A stretch of DNA of 64,000 nucleotides from Pseudarthrobacter phenanthrenivorans (GTDB taxonomy: Bacteria > Actinomycetota > Actinomycetes > Actinomycetales > Micrococcaceae). A program made the translations under genes and the position numbers. The notes beneath the pieces are model-generated. The model was not told the origin of the DNA and did no database searches. It was given only the letters and a program-made list of their open reading frames with translations. Shown one piece after another: positions 1 through 8,284 of this stretch (position 1 is the stretch's first letter; each line of letters begins with the position of its first letter). The stretch is from NCBI RefSeq assembly GCF_000813845.1, contig NZ_JWTB01000009.1, positions 1 through 64,000 on the forward strand, in the 5' to 3' direction.

Positions 1-49
1 TGGTGGGGCCCACTGTCGTTTCTTACGACGGCGGCAGGCGCATGGGTGC

Positions 50-949
50 CTAGTCGTCGCCGCGGAGGATGGCCAGCAGGCGGATGATCTCCACGTACAG
101 CCAGACAAGCGTGACGGTCAGGCCGAACGCCGCCGTCCAGGAGAACCGCTGCGGGGCGCCGTTGCGGACGCCCTCCTCAATGCTGGTGAAGTCCATGACC
201 AGCGAGAACGCCGCCAGGCCGATGGCCAGCAGGCCGATGAGGACGCCGACGATGCCGCTCCGCAGGCCGAATGGTTCGTTGGTGACGCCCGTGAGCATCA
301 TGACCAGGTTGACCACCGAGAACAGGGCGTAGCCGGCAAGGGCAATCATGAAGAAGCGCATCGCCTTGGGCGTGGCGCGGACCTTGCCGCTCTTGAAGAG
401 CAGCAGGGTGACGGCGAATACCGACAGCGTGCCGATCACTGCCTGCAGGCCGACCCCGGGGTACTGGGTGTCCAGGATCCTGGTCAGGCCGCCGAGGAAC
501 AGCCCTTCGAGGGCTGCATAGGCAAGGATCAGGGCCGGTGAGGGCTGCTTCTTGAAGGTATTGACCAGGGCCAGGACAAAGCCGCCCAGGGCTCCGACAA
601 TCATGAGCATGGAGGCCAGCGACAGCCCGACCGTGAGGGTGATGGCCGCGCCCACCAGCACTGCACCAAGGCAGGCTGCGGTCTTCATGATGACGTCGTC
701 GAAGGTCATCCGGCCCGTGTCCGCCGGGCCTGCCGACGGCTGGCTGTACATCTGGCGCAGTTGTTCGTCCGTCATGGACTGCGGCTGGGTGCCCCAGCCC
801 TGCTGGCCGTATGGTGCCTGGCCATAAGGCTGTTGGCCGTAAGGGCCCTGGCCGTACGACGCGCCATAGGGAGCCTGCGGGACAGGCGGTGCCTGGGTGG
901 CTCCACGGAAATTCTTTCCGTTGAAGATCGGGTTGCCGCCAAGTGCCAT
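50..949 (-). CDS. Bax inhibitor-1/YccA family membrane protein
   Basis: 299-residue integral membrane protein of the Bax inhibitor-1 (TMBIM/YccA) superfamily; bacterial members are poorly characterised and some act as pH-sensitive cation leak channels. The first ~80 residues are a Gly/Pro/Gln/Tyr-rich tail with repeated PYGQ units and look disordered; about seven hydrophobic helices follow, ending in the family-typical charged tail after VWLYVEIIRLL. I start it at the ATG at 947-949 (MALGGNPIFNG), which has a GGAGGA ribosome site 8 nt upstream, instead of an in-frame start 60 nt further out. It is monocistronic; the lipid or ion role in this organism cannot be told from sequence. Confidence 0.88.
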   Translation of the reverse strand: MALGGNPIFNGKNFRGATQAPPVPQAPYGASYGQGPYGQQPYGQAPYGQQGWGTQPQSMTDEQLRQMYSQPSAGPADTGRMTFDDVIMKTAACLGAVLVGAAITLTVGLSLASMLMIVGALGGFVLALVNTFKKQPSPALILAYAALEGLFLGGLTRILDTQYPGVGLQAVIGTLSVFAVTLLLFKSGKVRATPKAMRFFMIALAGYALFSVVNLVMMLTGVTNEPFGLRSGIVGVLIGLLAIGLAAFSLVMDFTSIEEGVRNGAPQRFSWTAAFGLTVTLVWLYVEIIRLLAILRGDD

Positions 950-1100
950 TGCGGGATTCCTCCATGTGGGTGTGGGTGATGGTTGTGTGGTTACGCTACC
1001 AATTCCCACGAGGGGCCCGCTGGAGAAGTTCCCAGGGGGCCCGGTTGCAACCGAACCGTGACCGTTTCGTCCGGATCTGCACCGGGCCCCGCCGGGCCGG

Positions 1101-1814
1101 CTACCCCACGCCCAGGTAGGCCTCCTTGATGGAGGGATCTTCCAGCAGCTCTTTTCCGCTGCCGCTGTGCGTAATTTCGCCGGTTTCCAGCACGAAGGCC
1201 CGGTGCGCCCCGGCCAGGGCCTGGTTGGCGTTCTGCTCCACCATCAGGACGGTGGTGCCCTGGTTGTTGATCTCCTTGATGATCCTGAAGATCTGGCGGA
1301 TGAACTGCGGGGCCAGTCCCATGGACGGCTCGTCCAGCAGCAGCAGCTTCGGGTTGGACATCAGGGCGCGCCCGATGGCCAGCATCTGCTGCTCGCCGCC
1401 TGACATGGTTCCGCCAAACTGCTTTTCCCGCTCCTTCAGGCGCGGAAAGAGGTCAAAGACGCGGTCCAGGTCCTTGGCAACACCGCTTCTGTCCTTGCGG
1501 CCGAAAGTTCCCATGTCGAGGTTTTCCATCACGGTCATGCCCGGGAAGATCCCGCGGCCCTCGGGGGCCTGGGAAATTCCGTGAACCACCCGGATGTGGG
1601 CCTTCATCTTGGTGATGTCCTGCCCGGCGAAAGTGATTTTGCCTTCCGAGCAGTTCAGCAGGCCGGAGATGGTGCGCATGGTGGTGGTCTTGCCGGCGCC
1701 GTTGGCGCCGATCAGGGCCACCACCTCGCCTTCCTCCACGGTGAAGGAGATGTCCCGCAGCGCCTGGATCCGGCCGTAGTGGACGGAAACGTTCTCAAGC
1801 TCAAGCAACGTCAT
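1101..1814 (-). CDS. livF: branched-chain amino-acid ABC transporter ATP-binding protein LivF
   Basis: 237-residue ATPase, the smaller of the two nucleotide-binding subunits of a Leu/Ile/Val-type (HAAT) importer. Walker A GANGAGKT at residues 36-43, signature MSGGEQQ at 137-143 and Walker B LLLLDEP at 157-163 are intact; the LivF-typical QAPEGRGIFPGMTV segment follows the Q-loop. Its start lies 14 nt inside the end of livG, so the two are translationally coupled. It is the last gene of the livHMGF operon. A GC-rich imperfect hairpin just after the stop (about 1081-1099) lacks a T-run, so I do not call it a terminator. Confidence 0.95.
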   Translation of the reverse strand: MTLLELENVSVHYGRIQALRDISFTVEEGEVVALIGANGAGKTTTMRTISGLLNCSEGKITFAGQDITKMKAHIRVVHGISQAPEGRGIFPGMTVMENLDMGTFGRKDRSGVAKDLDRVFDLFPRLKEREKQFGGTMSGGEQQMLAIGRALMSNPKLLLLDEPSMGLAPQFIRQIFRIIKEINNQGTTVLMVEQNANQALAGAHRAFVLETGEITHSGSGKELLEDPSIKEAYLGVG

Positions 1815-2748
1815 CTTCGGGCTCTCCTAGGTAGGCGGCAATAACGCGGGGGTCTTCACGGATCTCCCGGGGCAAACCATCCGCGATCTTCTTCCCGAAT
1901 TCCAGCACGACGATCCGGTCTGTCACTCCCATCACGAGTTTCATGTCGTGCTCAATGAGCAGCACCGTGTAGCCCTCATCCCTGATGGTGCGGATGAGGG
2001 CCATCAGTTCTTCCTTCTCCGCCGGGTTGAAGCCGGCAGCGGGCTCATCCAGGCACAGCACCTTCGGATCGGTGGCCAGTGCCCGTGCGATTTCAAGCCT
2101 GCGCTGGTACCCGTACGGCAACTGCCGTGAAAGGACATGCGCGTGGGTGCTGATGCCCACGAAATCGAGCAGGGCCATGCCGCGCTCGATGGCAGACTTC
2201 TCTTCCCTGATGTGCGTGGGCAGGCGCAGCAATGCCCCGCCGACGCTGGTGCGGTGCCGGGCATCCAGGCCAACCACCACGTTCTCCAGGGCTGTCATTT
2301 CCCCGAAAAGGCGGATGTTCTGGAAGGTCCGGGACAGGCCCAGCCGGGTAATCTTGTGCTGCTTGATTCCGTTCAGGACCTGGCCTTCCAGGACCACCTT
2401 CCCGCTGGTGGGCTTGTAGACGCCGGTCATCGCATTGAAGCAGGTGGTCTTTCCGGCGCCGTTGGGGCCGATAAGCCCCAGGATCTCACCACGCTTGATG
2501 TTGAAGCTGATGTTGTCGAGTGCCACCAGGCCGCCGAACTTGATGGTGAGGTTCTGCACCTCCACGATGTTGTCGCCAACTGCGACCGCGATGTCGCGGT
2601 CCGGCGCCACTTTCTCGGCAAGTTCCTGGTCCACCCCGGCCTCGGCCAGGGCCTCGATGTCGATTTCGGGCGCAACAGCCGCGGAACCGTCCTGTGCCGG
2701 CTGTTCCTCCACGCTGCTGGAGCCGCTGTGCCTGTCCTCGGAGCTCAT
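1801..2748 (-). CDS. livG: branched-chain amino-acid ABC transporter ATP-binding protein LivG
   Basis: 315-residue ATPase, partner of LivF. Walker A GPNGAGKT is at residues 94-101, with the LivG-typical TFQNIRLF after the Q-loop and LDEPAAGFNP at Walker B. Usual LivG proteins are about 255 residues: this one carries ~58 extra N-terminal residues, acidic and Ser/Ala-rich (EIDIEALAEAGVDQELAEKV), before the core begins at VEVQNLTIKF. The long start is supported by an ATGA overlap with the livM stop at 2745-2748. An internal start would leave a non-coding gap, so the extension is probably real. Confidence 0.93.
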   Translation of the reverse strand: MSSEDRHSGSSSVEEQPAQDGSAAVAPEIDIEALAEAGVDQELAEKVAPDRDIAVAVGDNIVEVQNLTIKFGGLVALDNISFNIKRGEILGLIGPNGAGKTTCFNAMTGVYKPTSGKVVLEGQVLNGIKQHKITRLGLSRTFQNIRLFGEMTALENVVVGLDARHRTSVGGALLRLPTHIREEKSAIERGMALLDFVGISTHAHVLSRQLPYGYQRRLEIARALATDPKVLCLDEPAAGFNPAEKEELMALIRTIRDEGYTVLLIEHDMKLVMGVTDRIVVLEFGKKIADGLPREIREDPRVIAAYLGEPEDDVA

Positions 2749-3992
2749 GCCTCCGCCCCTCTCTGTGCTGCAGCGCCTGCATCGGGACCTACTGCGGGCT
2801 TGTCAGTGTCTTTGGCTCCCGAGGTATCGCGGCTGATGACCCTGTTCATTGCCGTGCGGCCGTACGCAAGCAGGCGCTGGCGTGCCGGGAGCAGCCCCTG
2901 GGACCGGAAGATCATGATGAGCACCAGCGCGATCCCGAAGATCAGGTACTTGTACTCGGCGATGGCCGTGAACCTCAGGGGGATGTAGCTGACCAGGGCC
3001 CCGCCAAGGATGGCGCCGACCTTGTTGCCGGCGCCGCCAAGGACGACGGCGGCCAGGAACAGGATGGACGTGGTGACGTCGAATTTCTGGTTGTTGACGA
3101 AGCCCACCTGGCCGGCGAACAAGGCACCGGACAAGCCGCCGATGGCAGCGCCAATGGCGAAGGCCCAGACCTTGTACTTGAAAGTGGGAACGCCCATGAT
3201 TTCCGCGGCGTCCTCATCTTCGCGGATGGCGATCCAGGCACGGCCAACACGGCTGCGTTCCAGGTTGCCCACGAGGAGGGTGACGATGATGATGATGGTC
3301 AACGTCAGCCAGTACCAGGGCACGCCGTTCGAGTTGGAGAAGATCGGTGTTCCGTCAGGTTCGGTGCCCGGCGGGTGGCCGACGTTCTGGAAGCCCACCT
3401 GGCCCTTCATGGCGGGGATGATCGTGGCAAGGATGCGCACGATTTCGCCGAAGCCGAGCGTCACGATGGCAAGGTAGTCGCCCCTGAGGCGCAGGGTTGG
3501 CACGCCCAGCACCACGCCGAAGAACATGGTCACGGCCATGGCCACGGGAATGGTCCACAGGTACGGGATGTGCAGGAAGGGCGAGTCCGGGCTGGTCAGC
3601 ATCGCCGCGCAGTAGGAGCCCACCGCGAAAAAGGCCACGTATCCCAGGTCCAGCAGGCCTGCGTATCCCACCACGACGTTGAGGCCTACGGCGATGAGCG
3701 CGAACCGGGCCATGTCAAAGCAGGCCAGGGCGAAGTTGTTGCCGGGCTCCGTGGTGATGATGGGCGGGTTGATCAACGGCAGCAGGTAGGCCAGGACCAC
3801 CACGATGACCAGGAATGCCCACTGCTGCTGCCGGGACAAGGCATGCCAGCGGTCGGAGAAATATCCGCCTTTGCGCCCCCCTCGCTGCCGGAGCGCGCTC
3901 TTGCCTGCGGCTTTCGCTGAGGCTTCGCGTTCCTCCGCCGCCTGTTCCGCGGCTGCTGTCTGCAGCGGCGTCGGGCCGTCGGTCATGCTCAT
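2745..3992 (-). CDS. livM: branched-chain amino-acid ABC transporter permease LivM
   Basis: 415-residue inner-membrane permease. The conserved LivM core (LIAVGLNVVVGYAGLLDLGYVAFFAVGSY and later RLRGDYLAIVTLGFGEI) is preceded by ~55 hydrophilic residues rich in Ala/Glu and then Arg/Gly, and followed by a ~40-residue polar tail. The start MSMTDG at 3990-3992 is chosen because it overlaps the livH stop as ATGA and has an AAGGAG ribosome site 7 nt upstream; the frame stays open much further into livH, which is not coding. It forms the translocation pore with LivH. Confidence 0.94.
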   Translation of the reverse strand: MSMTDGPTPLQTAAAEQAAEEREASAKAAGKSALRQRGGRKGGYFSDRWHALSRQQQWAFLVIVVVLAYLLPLINPPIITTEPGNNFALACFDMARFALIAVGLNVVVGYAGLLDLGYVAFFAVGSYCAAMLTSPDSPFLHIPYLWTIPVAMAVTMFFGVVLGVPTLRLRGDYLAIVTLGFGEIVRILATIIPAMKGQVGFQNVGHPPGTEPDGTPIFSNSNGVPWYWLTLTIIIIVTLLVGNLERSRVGRAWIAIREDEDAAEIMGVPTFKYKVWAFAIGAAIGGLSGALFAGQVGFVNNQKFDVTTSILFLAAVVLGGAGNKVGAILGGALVSYIPLRFTAIAEYKYLIFGIALVLIMIFRSQGLLPARQRLLAYGRTAMNRVISRDTSGAKDTDKPAVGPDAGAAAQRGAEA

Positions 3993-4996
3993 GCTTTGCT
4001 CCTTCCAAGGGAGGTTCCCAGGATGCCTTCGGGCCGCAGCAGCAGCACGAGCACCAGCACCACGAACGCCACGACGTCGGTCCACTGCGAGTTGCCGAGC
4101 AGGATCTGGCCGTAGTTGCCGATCAGGCCCAGCAGCAGGCCGCCCAGCAGCGCCCCGCGGACGTTTCCGATACCGCCGAGCACCGCCGCTGCGAACGCCT
4201 TGATTCCCAGGACAAAGCCGCCGCTGTACTGGACACCGGACGGGATTTTCATGACGTAGAACAAGGCGGCGGCTCCTGCGAGCAGGCCTCCGATGACGAA
4301 GGTGGTAATAATGATGCGCTCTTTGTTGACGCCCATCAATGTTGCGGTGTCCGGGTCCTGGGCGACGGCCCGGATGCCGCGGCCCGTGCGGGACTTGCTG
4401 ATGAACCTGTCGATGCCCACCATCATGATCACGGCCGCGATGATGATGACCAGCTGCTGGCTGTCGATGATGGTGCCGAAGACGTCGAAGATGGGCGTTG
4501 GCCGGAACATGGTCAGGGCAAGCTCCGGGCTGGGACCGCGCCACAGGTAGATGAGGTACTGGATGGTGAAGGAAGCACCGATGGCGGTGATCAGGAAGAC
4601 CAGGCGGGGCGCATTCCGTTGCCGCAGCGGCTTGTACGCGATCCGTTCCAGCAGGAACGCGGTCACGGCAGATGCAACCATCGCCAGGATCAGCGCGAGC
4701 AGCAGGTTCAGGATGATGGCCCAGATATCGAGCCTGGGAACGGACGGCCCGAAGCCCAGGCTGCTGAGGGTGAAAAAGACTGCATAACAGCCGACAATGA
4801 AGACTTCCGAGTGGGCGAAGTTGATCAGGTTCAGCACGCCGTAAACCAGGGTGTAGCCGAGCGCTACAAGCGCGTAGATCGCCCCGAAGGTAAGGCCGTC
4901 AAAGGTTGCGCTCCAGAAGTTCTCGACCAGGGACGGAATGTCGAAGGTGATCCAGTCGTTTTCGGTGGGAAGTAAAGGGACAAGTGAGGGAAGCAT
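3989..4996 (-). CDS. livH: branched-chain amino-acid ABC transporter permease LivH
   Basis: 335-residue permease with the LivH hallmark GLTFGAIYALVALGYTLVYGVLNLINFAHSE motif region near the N terminus (about residues 34-65) and the conserved AVAQDPDTATLMGVN loop. It is the first gene of livHMGF, each junction overlapping by 4-14 nt. The ATG at 4994-4996 has only a weak ribosome site. A strong hairpin separates it from the binding-protein gene livK, so it is either reached by read-through or has its own start within 4997-5090. Confidence 0.93.
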   Translation of the reverse strand: MLPSLVPLLPTENDWITFDIPSLVENFWSATFDGLTFGAIYALVALGYTLVYGVLNLINFAHSEVFIVGCYAVFFTLSSLGFGPSVPRLDIWAIILNLLLALILAMVASAVTAFLLERIAYKPLRQRNAPRLVFLITAIGASFTIQYLIYLWRGPSPELALTMFRPTPIFDVFGTIIDSQQLVIIIAAVIMMVGIDRFISKSRTGRGIRAVAQDPDTATLMGVNKERIIITTFVIGGLLAGAAALFYVMKIPSGVQYSGGFVLGIKAFAAAVLGGIGNVRGALLGGLLLGLIGNYGQILLGNSQWTDVVAFVVLVLVLLLRPEGILGTSLGRSKA

Positions 4997-5090
4997 GGAA
5001 ACATCTCGATCCAGTTGAACGCGGCCTTTTGGGCCCGGCCGTGGGACTTGTGTCTAGTGACGTTACGTGGTCCTGGGCTGCTGCCAAGCG

Positions 5091-5133
5091 AAGAAAAGGC
5101 TGTGGGGGCCTGCTGATGCTGGCCCCCACAGCC
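5091..5133 (-). terminator. intrinsic terminator/attenuator between livK and livHMGF
   Basis: Perfect 13-bp inverted repeat (GGCTGTGGGGGCC at 5098-5110 and its complement at 5121-5133, 10-nt loop). On the minus strand it is followed by TTTTCTT. It lies 20 nt after the livK stop and before livH, the usual arrangement for making more binding protein than permease. Confidence 0.85.
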
Positions 5134-5152
5134 GTTGCCTCGTGCCGGGCTG

Positions 5153-6385
5153 CTACTCGCCGATGGGACCGACGGGAACGATCTTCCCGTTTTCCACCTT
5201 GTAGCCGTATACGGTCGGAGCCTGGAGCTCGCCCTTGGCATCCCACTTGTAGTGCTTGCTCAGGCCGTCCTTGTCGTATGCCTTAACCCAGGCCAGCAGG
5301 TCGGGGCGGCTCTGCTTGCCTGCGTCGATGCCGGACAGGAGAACAGTTGCGGCGTCGTAGCCTTCGATCGAGTACGTTCCGGGTTCTGCACCCTTGGAGA
5401 TATCCTTGTAAGCCGATGCGAAATCGGTGATCAGCTCACCGGGGATGCAGGGGCAGGTGAAGTACGCGTTGTTGGACGCGTCGCCGGCCTGCTTGATGAA
5501 CTGGTCATCCTTCACGCCATCGGGTGCCACGAACGTGCCCGTGAAGCCCTTCCCGACCAGCTGCTGGTCGAACGGTGCGCCCTCGGCGTAGTAGCCGGCG
5601 TAGAACACCGCATCTGCCTTGGCGTTCATGATCTTTGAGATAACGGCCGAGAAGTCCTTCTGGCCGGTGGTCACCTTCTCCGTGCCCGCCAGTGCGCTGC
5701 CGAGGCCGGCGGAGGTGGAGGTGCCCAGGCCAATGCCGTAATCGGAGTCGTCCTGCACGAGGTACACCTTTTTGGCGCCGAGCTTTCCGGTGAGGAACTT
5801 GGCGGCCGCCGGACCCTGGACGGCGTCATTGCCGAGGCCCCGGAAGAAGGTGGTCCAACCGTTTTGGGTCAGGCTGGGGTTGGTGGCCGACGGCGTGATG
5901 TGGACCAGGCCCTTCTGCTCGAAGATGTTGCCCGTGGCCTTGGACTCACCCGAGAACGGAAGGCCAATGACGCCCACGATGTCCGGCTCGCTCACGAGCT
6001 GCGTGACCGGGCCGGTGGCCTTGTTGGGGTCACCTTCGGTATCGAACTTCTTGAACTGGACCTGGCAGCCCGGGTTGGCCTTGTTGTGCTGGTCGATGGC
6101 CAGCTGGATGCCGTTGAAGATGTTGACGCCGAGCTGGGCGTTGGGACCGGTCTGGGCGCCGGCGTAGGCAAGCGTGGTGGTTGAGGGGCAGGTAGCCTTG
6201 CCGTCGCCGGCCGGTTTCACCGCACCGGCAGGAACATCAACTTTCGAAATGGCGGGGATGTTCACCTTGCTGGACGAGCCCGAGCTTTCGGTGGTGCCGG
6301 TGCCCGACTGGTTGGCGCAGGCCGACAGCAGCATGCTGAGTGTGGCTGCTGCCGCCAGCGAGGTGAGGACTTTCTTTCGGTACAT
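5153..6385 (-). CDS. livK: branched-chain amino-acid ABC transporter substrate-binding lipoprotein
   Basis: 410-residue periplasmic-binding-fold (type I) lipoprotein that captures Leu/Ile/Val-type amino acids for LivHMGF. Signal peptide MYRKKVLTSLAAAATLSMLLSAC ends in lipobox LSAC with the lipidated Cys at 23; a Ser/Gly linker follows, then the ligand-binding domain (LAYAGAQTGPNAQLGVNI, GVIGLPFSGESKATG). I start at the ATG at 6383-6385 because GGAAGG sits 8 nt upstream; two in-frame starts further upstream (MALFR at 6412 and one at 6481) would bury the signal peptide. First gene of the locus, followed by a terminator. A CRP-like site lies about 130 nt upstream. Confidence 0.93.
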   Translation of the reverse strand: MYRKKVLTSLAAAATLSMLLSACANQSGTGTTESSGSSSKVNIPAISKVDVPAGAVKPAGDGKATCPSTTTLAYAGAQTGPNAQLGVNIFNGIQLAIDQHNKANPGCQVQFKKFDTEGDPNKATGPVTQLVSEPDIVGVIGLPFSGESKATGNIFEQKGLVHITPSATNPSLTQNGWTTFFRGLGNDAVQGPAAAKFLTGKLGAKKVYLVQDDSDYGIGLGTSTSAGLGSALAGTEKVTTGQKDFSAVISKIMNAKADAVFYAGYYAEGAPFDQQLVGKGFTGTFVAPDGVKDDQFIKQAGDASNNAYFTCPCIPGELITDFASAYKDISKGAEPGTYSIEGYDAATVLLSGIDAGKQSRPDLLAWVKAYDKDGLSKHYKWDAKGELQAPTVYGYKVENGKIVPVGPIGE

Positions 6386-6509
6386 TTTGTCTGCCTTCCG
6401 AAACAGGGCCATGCGATGCGTGCGGATCAATGGGGCGCTTCGGCGCCCGGAATGGACCAGGAATTCCTGATTCAGCTTCAAGCTAGTGCATAGATGCCAG
6501 CGAAACTAA

Positions 6510-6525
6510 GTGACTGAGGTCACAG
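6510..6525. promoter_or_regulatory. CRP/GlxR-like palindrome upstream of livK
   Basis: The sequence AGTGA-CTGAGG-TCACA matches the actinobacterial CRP/GlxR consensus TGTGA-N6-TCACA at 9 of 10 fixed positions, with a perfect GTGA-N6-TCAC core at 6511-6524. It lies 126-139 nt upstream of the livK start codon, so it probably modulates livK; the promoter itself could not be assigned. Confidence 0.5.
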
Positions 6526-6550
6526 CCTTATAACAGTAGTTTTCTGTGGG

Positions 6551-6592
6551 GAATTAAACGCCGAAAGCCGCCTGCTCACAGGCGGCTCTCGG
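6551..6592 (-). terminator. intrinsic terminator after the tRNA
   Basis: Stem AGCCGCCTG (6566-6574) / CAGGCGGCT (6579-6587) with a CTCA loop, extended outward by CCGA/TCGG, followed on the minus strand by CGTTTAATT. It ends transcription of the tRNA and insulates livK. Confidence 0.75.
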
Positions 6593-6628
6593 ATGTCCGG
6601 GAAGGTGGCGCGGCGGCCGGGACAGGTG

Positions 6629-6702
6629 TACCCCAGGTGGGACTCGAACCCACAACACGCGGATTTTAAGTCCGCTGCCTCTGCCAATTGGGCTACTGGG
6701 GC
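6629..6702 (-). tRNA. tRNA with anticodon UAA (assigned Leu)
   Basis: 74-nt cloverleaf read on the minus strand: acceptor GCCCCAG pairs with CTGGGGT (one G-U pair) plus discriminator A73; D arm with a 3-bp stem; anticodon stem GCGGA/TCCGC with loop CTTAAAA giving anticodon UAA; variable loop GTGTT of only 5 nt; T arm GTGGG-TTCGAGT-CCCAC. CCA is not encoded. UAA reads the leucine codon UUA and A73 fits leucine, but leucine tRNAs are normally type II with a long variable arm, which is absent. It lies between ndh and livK on the same strand and has its own terminator. Confidence 0.85.
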
Positions 6703-6742
6703 GCCGGGTCAATGGTACCTGCCCGGGACGCATTGGCTGGAA

Positions 6743-6786
6743 ACGCCGACGGCGGCCGGCCCCGGAGAGGGGACGGCCGCCGTCGG
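6743..6786 (-). terminator. intrinsic terminator after ndh
   Basis: Perfect 12-bp stem CCGACGGCGGCC (6746-6757) / complement (6775-6786); the 17-nt loop can itself pair CCCC with GGGG. The minus-strand continuation is CGTTTCC. It lies between the ndh stop and the tRNA. Confidence 0.7.
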
Positions 6787-6817
6787 ACGCTGTAAAGCTC
6801 CGTGGAGCGGGCAAACG

Positions 6818-8278
6818 CTACTTGGCGTTGGCCGACACCGTTTCCTTGGGAGCGGAAACAGCGGTCGAGCCGGAGCCGCCGGCCGGAGCAGCCGCGGCTG
6901 CCGGATTCGGAGCCGGGGTGGCTGCTGCGACGAAGGCGCCGCGCGGGTTGTCCAGGTCCATCAGCTGGGTGGTGTCGCGGCCGGCGAAGAAACCGATGAT
7001 CCAGTTCAGGATGACGCGGAACTTGCGCTCGAACGTGGGCATGGCCATGCCGTGGTAGCCGCGGTGGGCCAGCCAGGCGAGTCCGCCCTTGAGGCCGATG
7101 CGGCCCAGGAGGTTGATGTTGGCAACGCCCTTCCACTCGCCGAAACCGGCCACGGCACCCAGGTTCTTGTGCTTGTAGTCCGTCAGCGGCTTGTCCCAGC
7201 GCGAGGCCCACAGGTTCTTGGCGAGGCGCTTGGCCTGGCGCAGGGCGTGCTGGGCGTTGGGGACGCAGGTGCCGTCGGGCAGGCCCTTGCCGGTGAGGTC
7301 CGGGACGGCGGCGATGTCGCCGGCTGCCCAGGCGTTCTCAATGATGCCTTCATCGCCGGCGATCCGCAGGTCCGGCAGGACGCGGACGCGGCCACGGGGC
7401 TCCAGCGGGAAATCGGTGGAGCGGACCATCGGGTTCGCCTGCACGCCGGCGGTCCAGACGAGGGTGTCCGCCTCGAATTCCTGGGCGGGGGTCTTGTCCG
7501 GGAGGTTGATGAGCTTCAGGGTGCCTTCGGCGCTGTCCAGCGAGGTGTTCAGCAGGACTTCGATGCCGCGGCTGCGCAGGTGCTCAACCACCCAGTCGGC
7601 CTGCTTGGCGGTGACCTCGGGCATGATCCGGCCCATGGCCTCGACCAGGACGAAGCGGACTTCCTCCTGCTTGATGCGGGGGTTGTTCCGGACCGCGGCG
7701 CGGGCGAGGTCTTCCATTTCGGTGATGCATTCGATCCCGGCGAAGCCACCGCCGACCACCACGAAGGTGAGGGCCTTGGCGCGCGCTGCGGGGTCGGTCA
7801 TGGTGGAGGCAACCTCGATGCGCTCCAGCAGCTTGTTGCGCAGTGCAACAGCTTCCTCAATGGTCTTCAGGCCGATGCCCTTGTCCGCCAGGCCCTTGAT
7901 CGGGAAGGTGCGGGTGATGGCGCCGGCTGCGAGCACGACGTCAAAGTAGGGAATTTCAAAGTTTTCGCCGCCGTCGGCGGGAGCCACCACAGCCGTGCGG
8001 TTTTCGTGGTCGATCGAGGTGACGCGGCCCTGGATCAGCTCCGTCTGCTTGAGGTGCTGGCGGTGGGACACCACTGCGTGGCGGGCTTCGATGTTGCCGC
8101 CGGCGACCTCGGGGAGGAAGGGCTGGTAGGTCATGTAGGGCAGCGGATCGACGACGGTGACGATGCCACCGGCGTTTGCGATCTTCTTCTGCAGTTTCAG
8201 TGCTACGTACAGGCCGACGTACCCGCCGCCGACGACGAGTACCCTGGGACGGTCCTGGAGCTGTGGGGTGGTTGCCAT
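6818..8278 (-). CDS. ndh: type II NADH dehydrogenase (NDH-2)
   Basis: 486-residue single-subunit flavoprotein that passes electrons from NADH to menaquinone without pumping protons, peripheral on the inner face of the membrane. FAD-binding GGGYVG at residues 17-22, the NDH-2 signature PYMTYQPFLPEVAGG just after, the NADH-site VVVGGGFAGIE near residue 170, LVWTAGVQANP and the second FAD motif AAGDIAAVPD are all present. The C-terminal amphipathic segment (FRVILNWIIGFFAGRDT) would anchor it to the membrane; an Ala/Pro-rich tail follows. The ATG sits 6 nt after a TATCCT -10 box, implying a leaderless mRNA, and a CRP-like palindrome covers the -35 region. Confidence 0.94.
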   Translation of the reverse strand: MATTPQLQDRPRVLVVGGGYVGLYVALKLQKKIANAGGIVTVVDPLPYMTYQPFLPEVAGGNIEARHAVVSHRQHLKQTELIQGRVTSIDHENRTAVVAPADGGENFEIPYFDVVLAAGAITRTFPIKGLADKGIGLKTIEEAVALRNKLLERIEVASTMTDPAARAKALTFVVVGGGFAGIECITEMEDLARAAVRNNPRIKQEEVRFVLVEAMGRIMPEVTAKQADWVVEHLRSRGIEVLLNTSLDSAEGTLKLINLPDKTPAQEFEADTLVWTAGVQANPMVRSTDFPLEPRGRVRVLPDLRIAGDEGIIENAWAAGDIAAVPDLTGKGLPDGTCVPNAQHALRQAKRLAKNLWASRWDKPLTDYKHKNLGAVAGFGEWKGVANINLLGRIGLKGGLAWLAHRGYHGMAMPTFERKFRVILNWIIGFFAGRDTTQLMDLDNPRGAFVAAATPAPNPAAAAAPAGGSGSTAVSAPKETVSANAK

Positions 8279-8284
8279 AGTTTA

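Noticed and set aside
950..1009. A longer N terminus for the Bax-inhibitor-like protein
   Set aside because: The extra 20 codons have no ribosome site; the inner ATG has GGAGGA at good spacing and the family-typical first residues.
1081..1099. Terminator after livF
   Set aside because: GC-rich imperfect hairpin with a bulge and no T-run; too weak to call.
6386..6481. An extended livK start
   Set aside because: Would place 32 non-hydrophobic residues before the signal peptide; the inner ATG has GGAAGG at the right distance.
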